64,000 nucleotides of DNA from an uncultured Elusimicrobia bacterium (GTDB taxonomy: Bacteria > Elusimicrobiota > Elusimicrobia > UBA1565 > UBA9628), in assembly GCA_903830945.1 (NCBI GenBank), contig CAIKVT010000036.1, positions 174,346-238,345 on the forward strand, written 5' to 3'. This document shows positions 1 through 9,169 of the stretch, piece after piece. Within the stretch, counting starts at the first letter, position 1; the number at the start of each line of letters is the position of its first letter. The position numbers and the translations under genes are program-made. Under the pieces are notes generated by a model. That model was not told the origin of the DNA. It saw nothing but the letters and a program-made list of their open reading frames with translations, and did not search any database.

Positions 1-1779
1 GCGGACATCAAGCGCGTCCTGCCGGGCACGCAGGACGAGCGGCAGACCGCTTACTTGGATAATTTCTTCACGAAAGAACTGCTGCCCATACTCACCCCCA
101 TCGCGCTGGCTCCGGAGCGGGAGGCGCCGGCTCTGAGGAATTTGGGCCTTTACCTGGTGGCCGCCCTGGGCGAAGGCGCGCGCCGGTCTTCTCTCAAGTA
201 CGCCCTGGTCGAGATCCCGCAGAATTTGCCGCGCCTGGTGTCGCTGCCCGCGGATACCGGCTGCCGCTACATGCTCATCGAGGATGTCCTGCGCATGCAC
301 GCCGGCGCGCTCTTTAAGGGATTCGAACTCGTGGCCACGGGCCTCATGCGCCTGACGCGCGCGGCGGTCCTGCCTCTCGATGAGGAGCGTGACGAGGACT
401 TTATGAAGCTGATGTCCGAGGCGCTCAAGGCCCGGCGCAGCAACCCCGTGGTGCGCCTTGAGGTCTCGGCGTCCGCGGCCATGACCGCCTTCGTGCGCGA
501 CCGCCTGGACCTGGGCGCCGCCGAAGTCTACGAGTATGCGGACTGGCTGGACCTCAAGGGGATCTCGCAGTTCGCCTTCCAGGCCGGCTTTCAGTCGCTC
601 AAGCGCCCCGCCTGGGAGCCCAGGCCGGCATCCGACTTCGAGCGGGCTGATGACGTGTTCAAGCTCCTGCGCGAGAAAGACGTGCTCGTCCACCATCCCT
701 ACGAGAGCTTCGACTGCGTGGCCCGCTTCTTGCGCGAGGCCGCGGCCGACCCGGACGTTCTGGCCATCAAGCAGACCCTTTACCGCGCGGGCCGGCAGTC
801 CTCGATCATCAACTCGTTGGAGGCGGCGGCGGAGTCGGGCAAGCGCGTGACCGTCCTGGTCGAACTTAAAGCTCGTTTTGACGAGGAGAACAACATCGAA
901 TGGGCCAAGCGCCTGGAGGCCGCCGGCGTCAGCGTCATCTACGGCGTGGCGGGCTTCAAGACCCACGCCAAGGCGGCTTTGGTGGTGCGCCGCGAGCCGG
1001 ACGGCATCCGGCGTTACGTGCATCTGGGCACCGGAAACTACAACGAGAAGACCGCGCGCCTCTACTGCGATCTGGGCCTGTTCACCTCCAGGGAGGACTA
1101 CGCCTCGGACATCTCCGCCTTCTTTAACATGGTGACGGGCTATTCACAACCCGCCGACTGGGCCAAGGTCGAGGTGGCGCCTTACGGCCTGCGCCGGCGC
1201 CTGCTGCGCCTGATCACGCGCGAGGCCATGACTTCGACCAAGGCCCGGCCGGGCCTGATCACGGCCAAGATGAACTCGCTGGTGGACCCCGAGCTCATCG
1301 AGGCGCTCTACGCCGCCTCCAAGGCCGGCGTGCAGATCCGGCTCAATGTTCGCGGCATCTGCCGCTTGCGGCCGGGCGTCAAGGACTTGAGCGACAACAT
1401 CGAGGTCATCAGCGTCGTGGATATGTTCCTGGAGCATGCCCGCGTCTTCCACTTCGCCAACCGCGGCGAGGACGAGGTTTATCTCTCCAGCGCGGACTGG
1501 ATGCCGCGCAACCTGGACCGCCGCATCGAGCTGATGTTCCCGGTGGAGGACAAGGACCACAAGAAGGAGATCATCGAGCTTCTGAAGCTTTATTTCCGGG
1601 ACAACGAGAAGGCCTGGCGGCTTGCGCCGGACGGCTCCTACAGGAAGGTGGCGGGCGACGCCAAGAAACGGTTTCGGGCGCAGGAGCATCTTTGCCGGGC
1701 CGCGGCCGAGAAGGCCAAGCTCTTGGCCCTGTCCGCCCCTCTTCAGCTTAAGCCGCGCACCGCGCCTAAGCCGGCCTGA
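1..1779 (+). CDS. ppk1: Polyphosphate kinase 1, 5'-truncated by window edge
   Basis: Transfers the ATP gamma-phosphate reversibly to polyphosphate. The reading frame is open from base 1 (ADIKRVLPG...), so the tracked start at 55 (TTG) is internal and the true start lies outside the window. 592 residues are visible, against about 690-720 for full PPK1. The hallmark HLGTGNYNEKTARLYCDLGL contains the phosphorylated histidine (His341 of the fragment, matching E. coli His435), and LEHARVFHF holds the second catalytic histidine (His479, matching His592). The C-terminal DWMPRNLDRRIELMFPV block is also typical. It ends 4 bases before a convergent sensor gene. Family assignment is secure. Confidence 0.95.
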   Translation, partial: ADIKRVLPGTQDERQTAYLDNFFTKELLPILTPIALAPEREAPALRNLGLYLVAALGEGARRSSLKYALVEIPQNLPRLVSLPADTGCRYMLIEDVLRMHAGALFKGFELVATGLMRLTRAAVLPLDEERDEDFMKLMSEALKARRSNPVVRLEVSASAAMTAFVRDRLDLGAAEVYEYADWLDLKGISQFAFQAGFQSLKRPAWEPRPASDFERADDVFKLLREKDVLVHHPYESFDCVARFLREAAADPDVLAIKQTLYRAGRQSSIINSLEAAAESGKRVTVLVELKARFDEENNIEWAKRLEAAGVSVIYGVAGFKTHAKAALVVRREPDGIRRYVHLGTGNYNEKTARLYCDLGLFTSREDYASDISAFFNMVTGYSQPADWAKVEVAPYGLRRRLLRLITREAMTSTKARPGLITAKMNSLVDPELIEALYAASKAGVQIRLNVRGICRLRPGVKDLSDNIEVISVVDMFLEHARVFHFANRGEDEVYLSSADWMPRNLDRRIELMFPVEDKDHKKEIIELLKLYFRDNEKAWRLAPDGSYRKVAGDAKKRFRAQEHLCRAAAEKAKLLALSAPLQLKPRTAPKPA

Positions 1780-1783
1780 GCGT

Positions 1784-3028
1784 TTAAGCGGAATGGCGGG
1801 GCGGTTGGCCCAGCTTTTCGCAGAGGGCGTCGACTTCGCGCTTCAGTTCGACCATGCGCAGTTCGCGATCGATGGTTGTCCGCATGAAGCGGCCCAGTTC
1901 GTCGTTTTTGGCGCGGAGTTCTTCAGTCTGCTGGCGCAGCGCCTCTTCCGCCCGCTTGTTCTCGGTGATGTCTCTGACTGCTGCTTGGAGGAATGTTTTT
2001 TCGCCCTCTTCTATCCGGGAAAGCAATACCGTCGAGAAAAACTCCTCGCCGCTGATCCGCTTGTGCGTCCACTCGAAAAAGTGGGAGCCTTCGCGCATGG
2101 CTATTTCGATCATTTCTTTTGATTTCTCGGCGGAAGCGCGGCCATCCGGCTGCCGCTCCGGTGATAAATCTCCGGGCGTAAGGGAAGCGGACTCTTCCGT
2201 GTTCTTAATCCGGAACATCTCTATCGCCGCCGGGTTTGCCATGGAATATTGCCAGGAAGGCGGCTCCAGAGTCATCAAGGCGTCGTGGGAGGCTTCAAAG
2301 ATGCCGCGGAAGCGCTCCTCGCTCTTTTGAGCCGATGACAACGCCAGGCGGATGCGCCGATACGCGAACCCGATGCCAAAGAGCCCAAGGGTCCAGATCA
2401 GGAAGGAATACAGCGTCAGGGAGACGCGCGCGGTCCGCCCGGCCGCCTCCAGAGGGGCCAAGGGCACGGTGCTGGTGATGCTGCCGTTGATGTCTCCGAT
2501 TTTATACCCGTCCGCGGCATGGCAATGGAGACAAGCGGCCCTGGTGGGAAAGGCTTGGACAAACTTCATGCGCTCGCCATCCACCAGCGCCAAGGCCGTC
2601 CGGCCTGAGTCACCCTCCACATGCGACAAGCTCGAAATATACCCGCCAGGCAGGTTCTGTCGGGCGCGTGACTCATAGATCTGGCGCATGGCGTAGGCAT
2701 GGCTCAGGAGAGTGAGCCTGCGGCCGGAGGGGGTTTTGATGTCCTTTTCGGGGACGTTCAGGAAGGCGTCCGGCGGCGTCTGCTGGGTCATTGGAACGTA
2801 GACACCGTCATGTTCGATGATCCAATTGCGGAAAGAGACATCCATGTCCGCGATGGTTTTGGCCTCGTTCGCGGCGATCTTTAGGACCTGCGACCGCTGT
2901 TGACTCAGTGCCAAGTTCCACAAAAGAAGCATGCTTATCGTCCAAGCGACGGCGGTAAGACCGGCATAAAGCCTCAAGTGTCTTGCGCCAGGGCGGATGT
3001 TAAGCGGACTATTGAATGTAGTAGGCAT
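1784..3028 (-). CDS. Membrane haem-binding (DUF3365/Tll0287-like) PAS sensor without kinase
   Basis: A 414-residue sensor-like membrane protein. Residues 21-41 form a first membrane segment. A periplasmic DUF3365-type domain follows, carrying the haem-c motif CLHCH (166-170) just before the GYKIGDINGSI block typical of this domain. A second membrane segment lies at about 200-222, then a PAS domain (about 236-355) ending in VRDITENKRAEEALR, then a coiled coil (about 360-405). The protein stops where a histidine kinase or GGDEF domain would normally begin, so no output domain is present. It may act through a partner. The ATG overlaps a TATTAT string, and no Shine-Dalgarno is obvious. Redox or ligand sensing is inferred from the domains. 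Confidence 0.8.
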   Translation of the reverse strand: MPTTFNSPLNIRPGARHLRLYAGLTAVAWTISMLLLWNLALSQQRSQVLKIAANEAKTIADMDVSFRNWIIEHDGVYVPMTQQTPPDAFLNVPEKDIKTPSGRRLTLLSHAYAMRQIYESRARQNLPGGYISSLSHVEGDSGRTALALVDGERMKFVQAFPTRAACLHCHAADGYKIGDINGSITSTVPLAPLEAAGRTARVSLTLYSFLIWTLGLFGIGFAYRRIRLALSSAQKSEERFRGIFEASHDALMTLEPPSWQYSMANPAAIEMFRIKNTEESASLTPGDLSPERQPDGRASAEKSKEMIEIAMREGSHFFEWTHKRISGEEFFSTVLLSRIEEGEKTFLQAAVRDITENKRAEEALRQQTEELRAKNDELGRFMRTTIDRELRMVELKREVDALCEKLGQPPRHSA

Positions 3029-3044
3029 AAATAGTGCCGGCGCG

Positions 3045-4073
3045 CTAGAGCCGGCCGATCATCAGCGTCGTGTTGAAGGGCGTATCCTGGCGCTTGACGG
3101 CTCCGAACCCAGCTTCTTGCAGCCAGAGGCGGATCTCCGACTCGGTGTAGGTGTCCCCTCTCGGCGTGTCCACCAGCATGTTGAGCGCAAAGAACACGCT
3201 GAAGGCAGGGGCCGTGCGGTCCTCGTTGACGACAAACTCCTGGACTACGATGAGGCCGCCGGGGTTAAGGGCTCGGGCGCATTTCTCGAAGAGCTTTCGG
3301 ATCCCGGTCGGCGAGCAGCTGTGGATGATGGCGGAGAGGAATATCAGATCGTTGCCGCGGGGCAACCCGTCCCGGTTATAATCACCCACGCGCACGTCGA
3401 CGCGTTTCGCGAGCCCCGCTTTTTTGATGTAGTCCTTCGTCAGAGGCGCGACCTGGGGCAGGTCGAAGACCGTGGCGAGCAGGCCCGGCTTAGCTCGGGC
3501 GAAGGTCATGGCATAGGCGCCTGAGCCCCCGCCTACATCCAACACGCGGGAAACCTTGGCTAGAGGGATCGACCTGACTATCGCCTTGGCCTGCGGCACG
3601 GCTCGCGCGTGCATGGCCGCGATGAAAGGCATGAAGAAGTCCCGTCCTCGGCGGGAGGGAGGGGCTTTCAAGACGCTGCGGCCCCGGCGCACGGATTCGG
3701 TCAAGTCGGACCAAGTGTCCCAAAGATTCACCGTGTGTCCAAGTCCAGCGAGGTAGTCCGGCCTGCCCTGCACTAGAAAGCGCGCGGCCGTCGGCGCGTT
3801 GCGAAAATACCCGTCTTTTTTGCGTAAAAGACCCAGAGAGCATAACGCGCTCAAGAGCCTTGCCGTGGCCCGCGGGTCCGCTTTGACCGTTCGCGCCACC
3901 TGCGTCGACGTGCGCGGGCCATGCTCCAGCGCGGTGAAGACGCCTAACTCGAATCCGCTGAGCAGCACGCGGCTTTCCATGAAGCGGCGGGAAGCGGCGA
4001 GGATCCGGTCCGGGGAATCGATGCGGACGTCGGGTTCGTGTCGGAACATGCGAGAATTCATAGGCGCCATCAT
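3045..4073 (-). CDS. SAM-dependent O-methyltransferase-like protein
   Basis: 342 residues with the two-part layout of acetylserotonin/hydroxyneurosporene-type O-methyltransferases. Residues 20-105 form an N-terminal winged-helix dimerisation domain (FELGVFTALEHGPRTSTQVA). A class I Rossmann domain follows with motif I VLDVGGGSGAYA and the acidic FDLPQV at the end of strand 2. The late GGLIVVQEFVVNED and DTPRGDTYTESEIRLWLQEAGF segments are typical of the family. The substrate cannot be told. The start could instead be the ATG at 4061, which sits after a TGTTAAGAT extended -10-like string. It lies upstream of the PAS sensor on the same strand, 16 bases away. Confidence 0.85.
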   Translation of the reverse strand: MMAPMNSRMFRHEPDVRIDSPDRILAASRRFMESRVLLSGFELGVFTALEHGPRTSTQVARTVKADPRATARLLSALCSLGLLRKKDGYFRNAPTAARFLVQGRPDYLAGLGHTVNLWDTWSDLTESVRRGRSVLKAPPSRRGRDFFMPFIAAMHARAVPQAKAIVRSIPLAKVSRVLDVGGGSGAYAMTFARAKPGLLATVFDLPQVAPLTKDYIKKAGLAKRVDVRVGDYNRDGLPRGNDLIFLSAIIHSCSPTGIRKLFEKCARALNPGGLIVVQEFVVNEDRTAPAFSVFFALNMLVDTPRGDTYTESEIRLWLQEAGFGAVKRQDTPFNTTLMIGRL

Positions 4074-4097
4074 CTTAACAAAATGTCCGGCCCGGGG

Positions 4098-4136
4098 GAA
4101 AATGGACGCCCAGACCAGGCCCGCGTCTGGGCGTCC
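4098..4136 (-). terminator. Intrinsic terminator of the coiled-coil protein gene
   Basis: A perfect 12-bp inverted repeat, GGACGCCCAGAC / GTCTGGGCGTCC, with a 9-base loop lies just past the stop of the minus-strand gene at 4154. Read on the minus strand it is followed by ATTTT. This is a classic Rho-independent terminator. Confidence 0.85.
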
Positions 4137-4153
4137 GATGAGACCGGAGCCGG

Positions 4154-4645
4154 TCAGTTCTTCTGTTGGGCGTTGCCGCGCAGCTCGCGGCGCTCCTCTC
4201 GGAGCTGTTGCCGCTCCGCGCGGATCTCCTGGCGCTCTTTGCGGACGTCGGCCTTGAGTTGGTGTTTCTCTTCGTGGAATTTCCGGCCGGTCTCGCGGCG
4301 TTGGTCACGGTAGTTCTTGTGGATACCCTGGATCTTGGCCCTCTTCTGCTCTTGGCTCAGGCTGGCGTCTGTTTTGACGGCCTCGATCTCGGACTTTTGC
4401 TCAGCGGCGAGGCCTTTCAGCGCGTCGGCGCGTTGGGTGTTGGAATCCTGGATTTCCTGGGCGTCTTTGCGGACTTCCTGCCGATCTTTCCGGATCTCCT
4501 GGCGGGTCTGCTGGATCTGCCGGCGGTCCTTCTGGACGTCCGTGTTGGCAGGTGGATCTGCGGGTGTCGTCGCGTTCTGGCCCTGGGCGCGGACGGCGCC
4601 GGACAAGCTCAGCGCTGCGGCTATGATGGCTGCGTTGATGATCAT
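4154..4645 (-). CDS. Small secreted charged coiled-coil protein
   Basis: 163 residues. An N-terminal signal peptide (MIINAAIIAAALSLSGAVRAQ) is followed by a short Pro/Thr linker. The rest is a highly charged helix with heptad-like runs such as DRRQIQQTRQEIRKDRQEV and DVRKERQEIRAERQQLREER. It has no recognisable enzyme domain. Proteins of this composition are often periplasmic and of unknown role. The start is supported by a strong AGGAGG seven bases before the ATG, and a TATAAT lies further upstream. It ends at a perfect terminator hairpin, so it is probably a single-gene transcript. The gene is convincing; the function is unknown. Confidence 0.8.
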   Translation of the reverse strand: MIINAAIIAAALSLSGAVRAQGQNATTPADPPANTDVQKDRRQIQQTRQEIRKDRQEVRKDAQEIQDSNTQRADALKGLAAEQKSEIEAVKTDASLSQEQKRAKIQGIHKNYRDQRRETGRKFHEEKHQLKADVRKERQEIRAERQQLREERRELRGNAQQKN

Positions 4646-4689
4646 AAGTGAACCTCCTGTGGATAGGTGTGGATAGTTTCTCTTACACT

Positions 4690-4695
4690 ATTATA
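4690..4695 (-). promoter_or_regulatory. -10 element (TATAAT) for the coiled-coil gene
   Basis: A consensus TATAAT on the minus strand about 45 bases before the ATG at 4645. No good -35 is seen at 16-18 bases. Unlike several other genes here, this one has a real leader with AGGAGG. Confidence 0.55.
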
Positions 4696-4715
4696 CTGCT
4701 CCGACCACATGCTGG

Positions 4716-6062
4716 CTAAGGATAGATCCGGTAGAGCATTCGCGGGAAGGCGATGGTCTCTCGGATGTGCTCGATGCCGCAGATCCAGGACGTGGTGCGC
4801 TCCACTCCCAGGCCGAAGCCGCCATGGGGCACGGAGCCGTAGCGGCGCAGGTCGAGGTACCATTCGAAGGCGGCTTGCGGGAGCTTATGCTTGGCGAGCT
4901 GGTCAACGAGGTAGGTCAAGTCGTCGGCGCGTTGGCCGCCGCCGATGATCTCGCCGTAGCCTTCGGGTGCGAGCACGTCCACGCAGAGGGCCTTTGTGCC
5001 GTCGGCGGGGTCGCGCTTCATGTAGAAGGCTTTGACGTCCGCAGGGAAACGGTGGACCATGACGGGTCGGTCGTACTCCTCGGCGACCGCGACTTCCTGG
5101 GGCGCGCCGAAGTCGTCGCCGTAGGTGAACTCGACGCCTTTGCGCTTGAGGATGGCCGCGGCCTCGTCGTAGCTCACGCGGGGGAAGGGCGACAGGACCT
5201 TTTCGAGCTTGGCGGTGTCGCGTTCGAGCTCCTTGAGGTCGGCCGCGCAGTGGTTTAGGCAGTGGCGGACGATGGCGCAGACGAAGCGCTCCGCGAGGTC
5301 CATGACGCCGCTCAAGTCGCAGTAGGCGACTTCAGGCTCGACCATCCAGAACTCGGTCAAGTGCCGTCGGGTCTTGGAGCGCTCGGCGCGGAAGGTGGGG
5401 CCGAAGCAGTAGACCTTGCCCAGAGCCATGGCCGCGGCTTCCATGTAGAGTTGGCCGGACTGGGTGAGGTAGGCCTTGCCTTCGTCGAAGTAGTCGAGCT
5501 CGAAGAGGTTGGTGGTGCCTTCGCAGGCGCTGGGGGTGAAGATCGGGGCGTCGACCTGGATGAAGCCGTCGCCATCGAAGAAGTCGTTGATGGCGCGCTT
5601 GACCTGGGCGCGCACCCGCGCGATGGCGGCCTGCTTGCGCGAGCGCAGCCATAGGTGGCGGTTGGTCAAGAGGAAGTCGGGGCCGTGCTCCTTGGGGCCG
5701 ATGGGGTACTCGCGGCTCAGGTGCATGATCTTGAGGCCTTTGATCCCGACCTCGGCTCCGCCCGGGGCGCGTTCGTCGCCGCGCACCGCTCCGTGCACGA
5801 TGAGGGCGGTCTCCTGGGTGGCGGACTTGGCCGCCTCGAAGACTTCGGGGGGGAGGTCGCCCTGGAAAGCGACGCATTGGCAGATGCCGGAGCCGTCGCG
5901 CACCTGTAGAAAGGCGAGCTTGCCCTTGGAGCGCATGTTGTAGAGCCAGCCTTGCAGGCTGACCTCCTGGCCCACGTGGGCTTTGAGGTCCTTGATGCGT
6001 ACGGCAGGGGGGAAGCCTTCTGGGAGGATGGGCATGGTCTTTTCCTGGGAAGCGGTATCCAT
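4716..6062 (-). CDS. asnS: Asparaginyl-tRNA synthetase
   Basis: Charges tRNA-Asn in the cytoplasm; class IIb synthetase of 448 residues, normal length. An N-terminal OB-fold anticodon-binding domain (about 25-125, [20 protein letters not shown]) precedes the catalytic core. Motif 2 is seen as [21 protein letters not shown], and motif 3 as GGFGLGVER near the C-terminus. The [11 protein letters not shown] and GEIIGGGQR segments separate it from AspRS and LysRS. The start ATG is six bases after a TATAAT (6069-6074) with no Shine-Dalgarno, suggesting a leaderless mRNA. Internal ATGs (MPILPEGF at codon 10) are possible alternative starts. Confidence 0.96.
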   Translation of the reverse strand: MDTASQEKTMPILPEGFPPAVRIKDLKAHVGQEVSLQGWLYNMRSKGKLAFLQVRDGSGICQCVAFQGDLPPEVFEAAKSATQETALIVHGAVRGDERAPGGAEVGIKGLKIMHLSREYPIGPKEHGPDFLLTNRHLWLRSRKQAAIARVRAQVKRAINDFFDGDGFIQVDAPIFTPSACEGTTNLFELDYFDEGKAYLTQSGQLYMEAAAMALGKVYCFGPTFRAERSKTRRHLTEFWMVEPEVAYCDLSGVMDLAERFVCAIVRHCLNHCAADLKELERDTAKLEKVLSPFPRVSYDEAAAILKRKGVEFTYGDDFGAPQEVAVAEEYDRPVMVHRFPADVKAFYMKRDPADGTKALCVDVLAPEGYGEIIGGGQRADDLTYLVDQLAKHKLPQAAFEWYLDLRRYGSVPHGGFGLGVERTTSWICGIEHIRETIAFPRMLYRIYP

Positions 6063-6068
6063 GGGAAG

Positions 6069-6074
6069 ATTATA
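6069..6074 (-). promoter_or_regulatory. -10 element directly in front of asnS
   Basis: Perfect TATAAT on the minus strand, six bases before the asnS ATG. At this distance transcription would begin at or next to the start codon. No clear -35 is seen. Confidence 0.6.
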
Positions 6075-6175
6075 CCTATTGGATTGTGGGGATTGGCGTA
6101 AGTTCGATCGTGAAAGTCATCGCGCATACGCTTTGCGCGGTGTCTGGGTGGCCTGCGATGCGCGTTAGGAAGCTT

Positions 6176-8632
6176 TTAGTTCTTCTTGGTCTTGGACGCC
6201 TTTGCCGTCGGCATCGCGGGGGCCGGCGCTGGCGCGGGATCCGCGCCCATAAGGTTTTGCAGGGCCTGGATGATCGCGAAGCGGTACTCCGCGAAGCCAG
6301 TGCGCAGGTCCTTCTCGGTCAGGTCATACGGGATGTCCGGCGTTACGCCTAGGTTTTCTAGGGGCCGGGTATAGAGCAACTCCTGGGTCTTTGGGTCTCG
6401 TTTGAATTCCCCGGTGCGAGGGTCCCGCTCCGGGCGGTAGGCGATGCTCTTGGTCAGATGCAACTCGTCGATGCCGAACTGGTTGTCGATCCCGACGGGG
6501 ACGACCATCCCGCCCGCTCCAGCCGTGCGTACTCCTAGGATGGTGACGCGTTTGTTGTCCTGCATGATGGCGGGGAAGAAGTCTCCGCCTGAGAAGTCCA
6601 GGGCGTTGGTCAAAAGCAGGATGGGCTTGGTGTAGCGCTCATCCGCCTTCGGGGCGGGATCGATCTCATCGACCGCCTGCACGTAAGTCAAATCAGTGAA
6701 ACGTTTTTCCAGCTGGTTGAACTGCATGAAGATGAACTTGAAGAAGTTGAGGTAAAGCCTCATGAACTTCTCCGTGATTGGATAGCCGCCGGCTGTTTTC
6801 TCCTCATCTTTCTTGGCGTCGGCTTTCGCTCCGGAGCGCCGGTCTTTGGCGGATTGCGGCTGCATCAGGCGGAGCAGCACGTTGGCGGCTTCGTGCGCGT
6901 CTTTCTCCCCGATGATGAGCTTGTGGCGCGGGGTGATGAGCGGATTTTCCGTCAAGTGAGAGGCCAGGGCGTAGAGATAGAAGACTGAGCCGCCCGGATT
7001 GTTGACTTGGTCGATGACCAGGGAGTCCGTCTCCTTTTGGAACTTCGTCATGATCTTGCCGAACGCCTTGGCTTCGGCCGCTTCGCCTTCGTAGCTCGAG
7101 ATGCGGATGAAGCCCGCCTTGCGGCCGTCTTTGGTCTCGAAGATATAGGCGTGGAAGGGATTCTTGTCATTGGTCTGCCAGAGCACCTTGCCCAGACGCG
7201 GCACGAAGCTCTTTTTGGTCCCGATCAGGAACGGGTTCTCCGGGGTTTCCTCACGCATCTGCGCGAAGAGGCTCGCTAATGGGTGGATGGCCTGATCGTA
7301 GACCCGAGAGAGCATGCTCTTGAGGCTGGAGGCCTGGAGCTGCAGGATGCCGAGGGACTCGTCAATGTCTGATTCCGGCCGGACCTCGGCCGGAATCTCC
7401 TGTGCCAGCAGGCCCGCGTCGCGCACCGGAACGTCTTGGCGGACCATTTCGGGGATGTAGTCCCAGGGCATCTGCATTTTGGTCGTATTCCCGTCTTGTG
7501 CGCGGATGGCGAAGGAGACCTTGCCTCGCGGAACCTGATCGCCCCGGCTGCGCCGGCGATTGGTGAGGAAAAGCTCGGCCAGCCGCATGTCCGTCTCGGC
7601 CGTGTTGCCGCCGAGCTTCGCCGCGAGTTCCTGGACCGCATCGCCCGTGGGCTTGTCGTCGAAGCTGACCACCTCGTCGCCTATATTGAAGGGGAACTTG
7701 GCCAAGGGGAGCTGTTCGCGGTCGATGTAGGCCAGGAAATACTTGCCTTCGGCGCCGGTCACTAGGAACGGCAGGCGAGCGCGCTCGGTGGAGTGGAAGG
7801 AGATACTTACGTGGTAATCGCGCATGGCGGCCACGAAGGAGACCAGGAGGTCCTGGAGCTGCGGGGTCGTGATTTTCGGATCGGCCACGATGGCGTCCTT
7901 GGCCTTGTCGTACTCGCGCTTGAGATCGAGCTTGAACTGTTCCTTCTTCCACTCGATCGGCGCGTACTGCTCGGCGAAAGCGGACGCGACAGTGTAAAGG
8001 GTGTGCAGCATCTTCTGCTGATTAAGAGACGACGCCGGCGAGGCTTGGCCGTCCTGCGCCGCGGAGGCGAGAGCGGAGCCGGCGCCATCCGCCGGGCCTT
8101 CCAGCAGGGACTTGAAGACTTTCGTCCCCAGGCCTTGGGCGTTTTCGGCGGAGGCTTGGACCACAGGGCCGGCGCTCTCCAGGACGCTCATGACCTCGTG
8201 GGATATCCCGCCTAGTTTCTGTGCGGTCGCGGCTGGGTTCTGTTCTGGGACCGCTGCGGGTGTCTGGGCCGCCGGAACGGCGGGAAGAGTTTGCGGCAAG
8301 ACCTGTGCGAGTGGTGCGACGTTCACGGGGGAGACCTGGGGCACCGCGCTCAAGGAGCCCTTGAGGGAAGGCGCGGCCAGAGAGTTCGCCGAGTTCAGGT
8401 TCATGCCTGAAACGATCTGGTTGGGCAGAGAGACCATGATCGTGGACACCCCGGACGGGCCGGTGCGTGTCATTACCGGGTAGACGGCATTGGCGGCCCA
8501 AAGGCCCGGCGGGGGGCAGGCGATGAGCAAGGCTAAAGTGGAGGCGGCGGCGGCGCGGACGCGCCGCCGTCCCGACGGCCACAAGGAAATACGTTGGCCG
8601 TCATGGGCGGCGTGTTGGAGTAAGCCCTTCAT
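6176..8632 (-). CDS. Secreted S41-family peptidase with long N-terminal module
   Basis: 818 residues. A long basic signal sequence (to about residue 46, LIACPPPGLWAAN) is followed by a low-complexity Ala/Pro/Val/Leu region (50-135) shared in style with five other proteins of this window. The C-terminal part is an S41 peptidase. His274 lies in MRDYHVSI, a PDZ-like NIGDEVVSFDDKPTGDAVQEL begins at about 316, the core strand is SLVIDQVNNPGGS, and the probable nucleophile is Ser681 in LDFSGGDFFP. The position that holds the catalytic Lys of CtpA-type enzymes (GEKTFGKG) reads GVRTAGAGG, so the site looks like the Ser-His (tricorn-like) subgroup or an altered one. AAGGGAG before the ATG supports the start. 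Substrate unknown. Confidence 0.82.
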   Translation of the reverse strand: MKGLLQHAAHDGQRISLWPSGRRRVRAAAASTLALLIACPPPGLWAANAVYPVMTRTGPSGVSTIMVSLPNQIVSGMNLNSANSLAAPSLKGSLSAVPQVSPVNVAPLAQVLPQTLPAVPAAQTPAAVPEQNPAATAQKLGGISHEVMSVLESAGPVVQASAENAQGLGTKVFKSLLEGPADGAGSALASAAQDGQASPASSLNQQKMLHTLYTVASAFAEQYAPIEWKKEQFKLDLKREYDKAKDAIVADPKITTPQLQDLLVSFVAAMRDYHVSISFHSTERARLPFLVTGAEGKYFLAYIDREQLPLAKFPFNIGDEVVSFDDKPTGDAVQELAAKLGGNTAETDMRLAELFLTNRRRSRGDQVPRGKVSFAIRAQDGNTTKMQMPWDYIPEMVRQDVPVRDAGLLAQEIPAEVRPESDIDESLGILQLQASSLKSMLSRVYDQAIHPLASLFAQMREETPENPFLIGTKKSFVPRLGKVLWQTNDKNPFHAYIFETKDGRKAGFIRISSYEGEAAEAKAFGKIMTKFQKETDSLVIDQVNNPGGSVFYLYALASHLTENPLITPRHKLIIGEKDAHEAANVLLRLMQPQSAKDRRSGAKADAKKDEEKTAGGYPITEKFMRLYLNFFKFIFMQFNQLEKRFTDLTYVQAVDEIDPAPKADERYTKPILLLTNALDFSGGDFFPAIMQDNKRVTILGVRTAGAGGMVVPVGIDNQFGIDELHLTKSIAYRPERDPRTGEFKRDPKTQELLYTRPLENLGVTPDIPYDLTEKDLRTGFAEYRFAIIQALQNLMGADPAPAPAPAMPTAKASKTKKN

Positions 8633-8858
8633 TAAGATCTCCCTTGCTTATGAGATGTATTGTGTGTGTATCTTATCACCCGCTGGCCGCAAGCGAGTGG
8701 GGCGAATGGGCCCTGGCGGGGCAGACAATCGGCCTATGCGGGAATAGGAAAAAGGTCTTAGTTAAAACAGAGGCCGGGGATGAGCCGATGACGCTGCTAT
8801 GGGTTCTGTGGGCAGCCTCGGCGCGATCCCCAGCCTACTATATATACGAGCGAGGGGG

Positions 8859-9143
8859 TCATTTTGTTCCCTGACGCAGGGCGCCTTCTTTGATCAGCAG
8901 GCGGCGTTTGGCCGCGATGCCGCCCGGCGCGGAGAAGCCGGTGAGACGGCCGTCGGCTCCTACGACCCGGTGGCAGGGGATGGTCGGCGCGAAGGGATTG
9001 CGTCCCAGGGCCTGCCCCACGGCGCGCGCGGCTTTGGGCTTGCCGATGCGGCGCGCGAGCCAGCCGTAGGTGCGCACCTGTCCCTTGGGTATCTCGGCGC
9101 AGGCCTTCCAGACCGCCTGATAGAAAGGAGGATGGCCCTGCAT
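8859..9143 (-). CDS. MGMT-type O6-alkylguanine DNA alkyltransferase, DNA-binding domain only
   Basis: 94 residues from the ATG at 9143. The tracked longer ORF (9269) would lie inside anmK and its first 42 residues look non-coding. The protein is just the conserved methyltransferase domain: FYQAVWKACAEIPKGQVRTYG (helix-turn-helix entry), RAVGQALGRNPFAPTIPCHRVV with the alkyl-accepting Cys, and GRLTGFSAPGGIAAKRRLL. The PCHRV Cys is present, so it is not a Cys-less ATL/YbaZ-type protein. It repairs O6-alkylguanine by transfer to its own Cys. It starts 26 bases after anmK stops, on the same strand. Confidence 0.85.
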   Translation of the reverse strand: MQGHPPFYQAVWKACAEIPKGQVRTYGWLARRIGKPKAARAVGQALGRNPFAPTIPCHRVVGADGRLTGFSAPGGIAAKRRLLIKEGALRQGTK

Positions 9144-9169
9144 CTTTCGGAGTATGTGTTTAGGGAGTC

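Noticed and set aside
8633-8858. Gene or RNA in the 226-base gap before the S41 gene
   Set aside because: Two short plus-strand ORFs (8490 and 8644) show no coding character. No tRNA-like fold was seen. It probably holds only the S41 leader and promoter.
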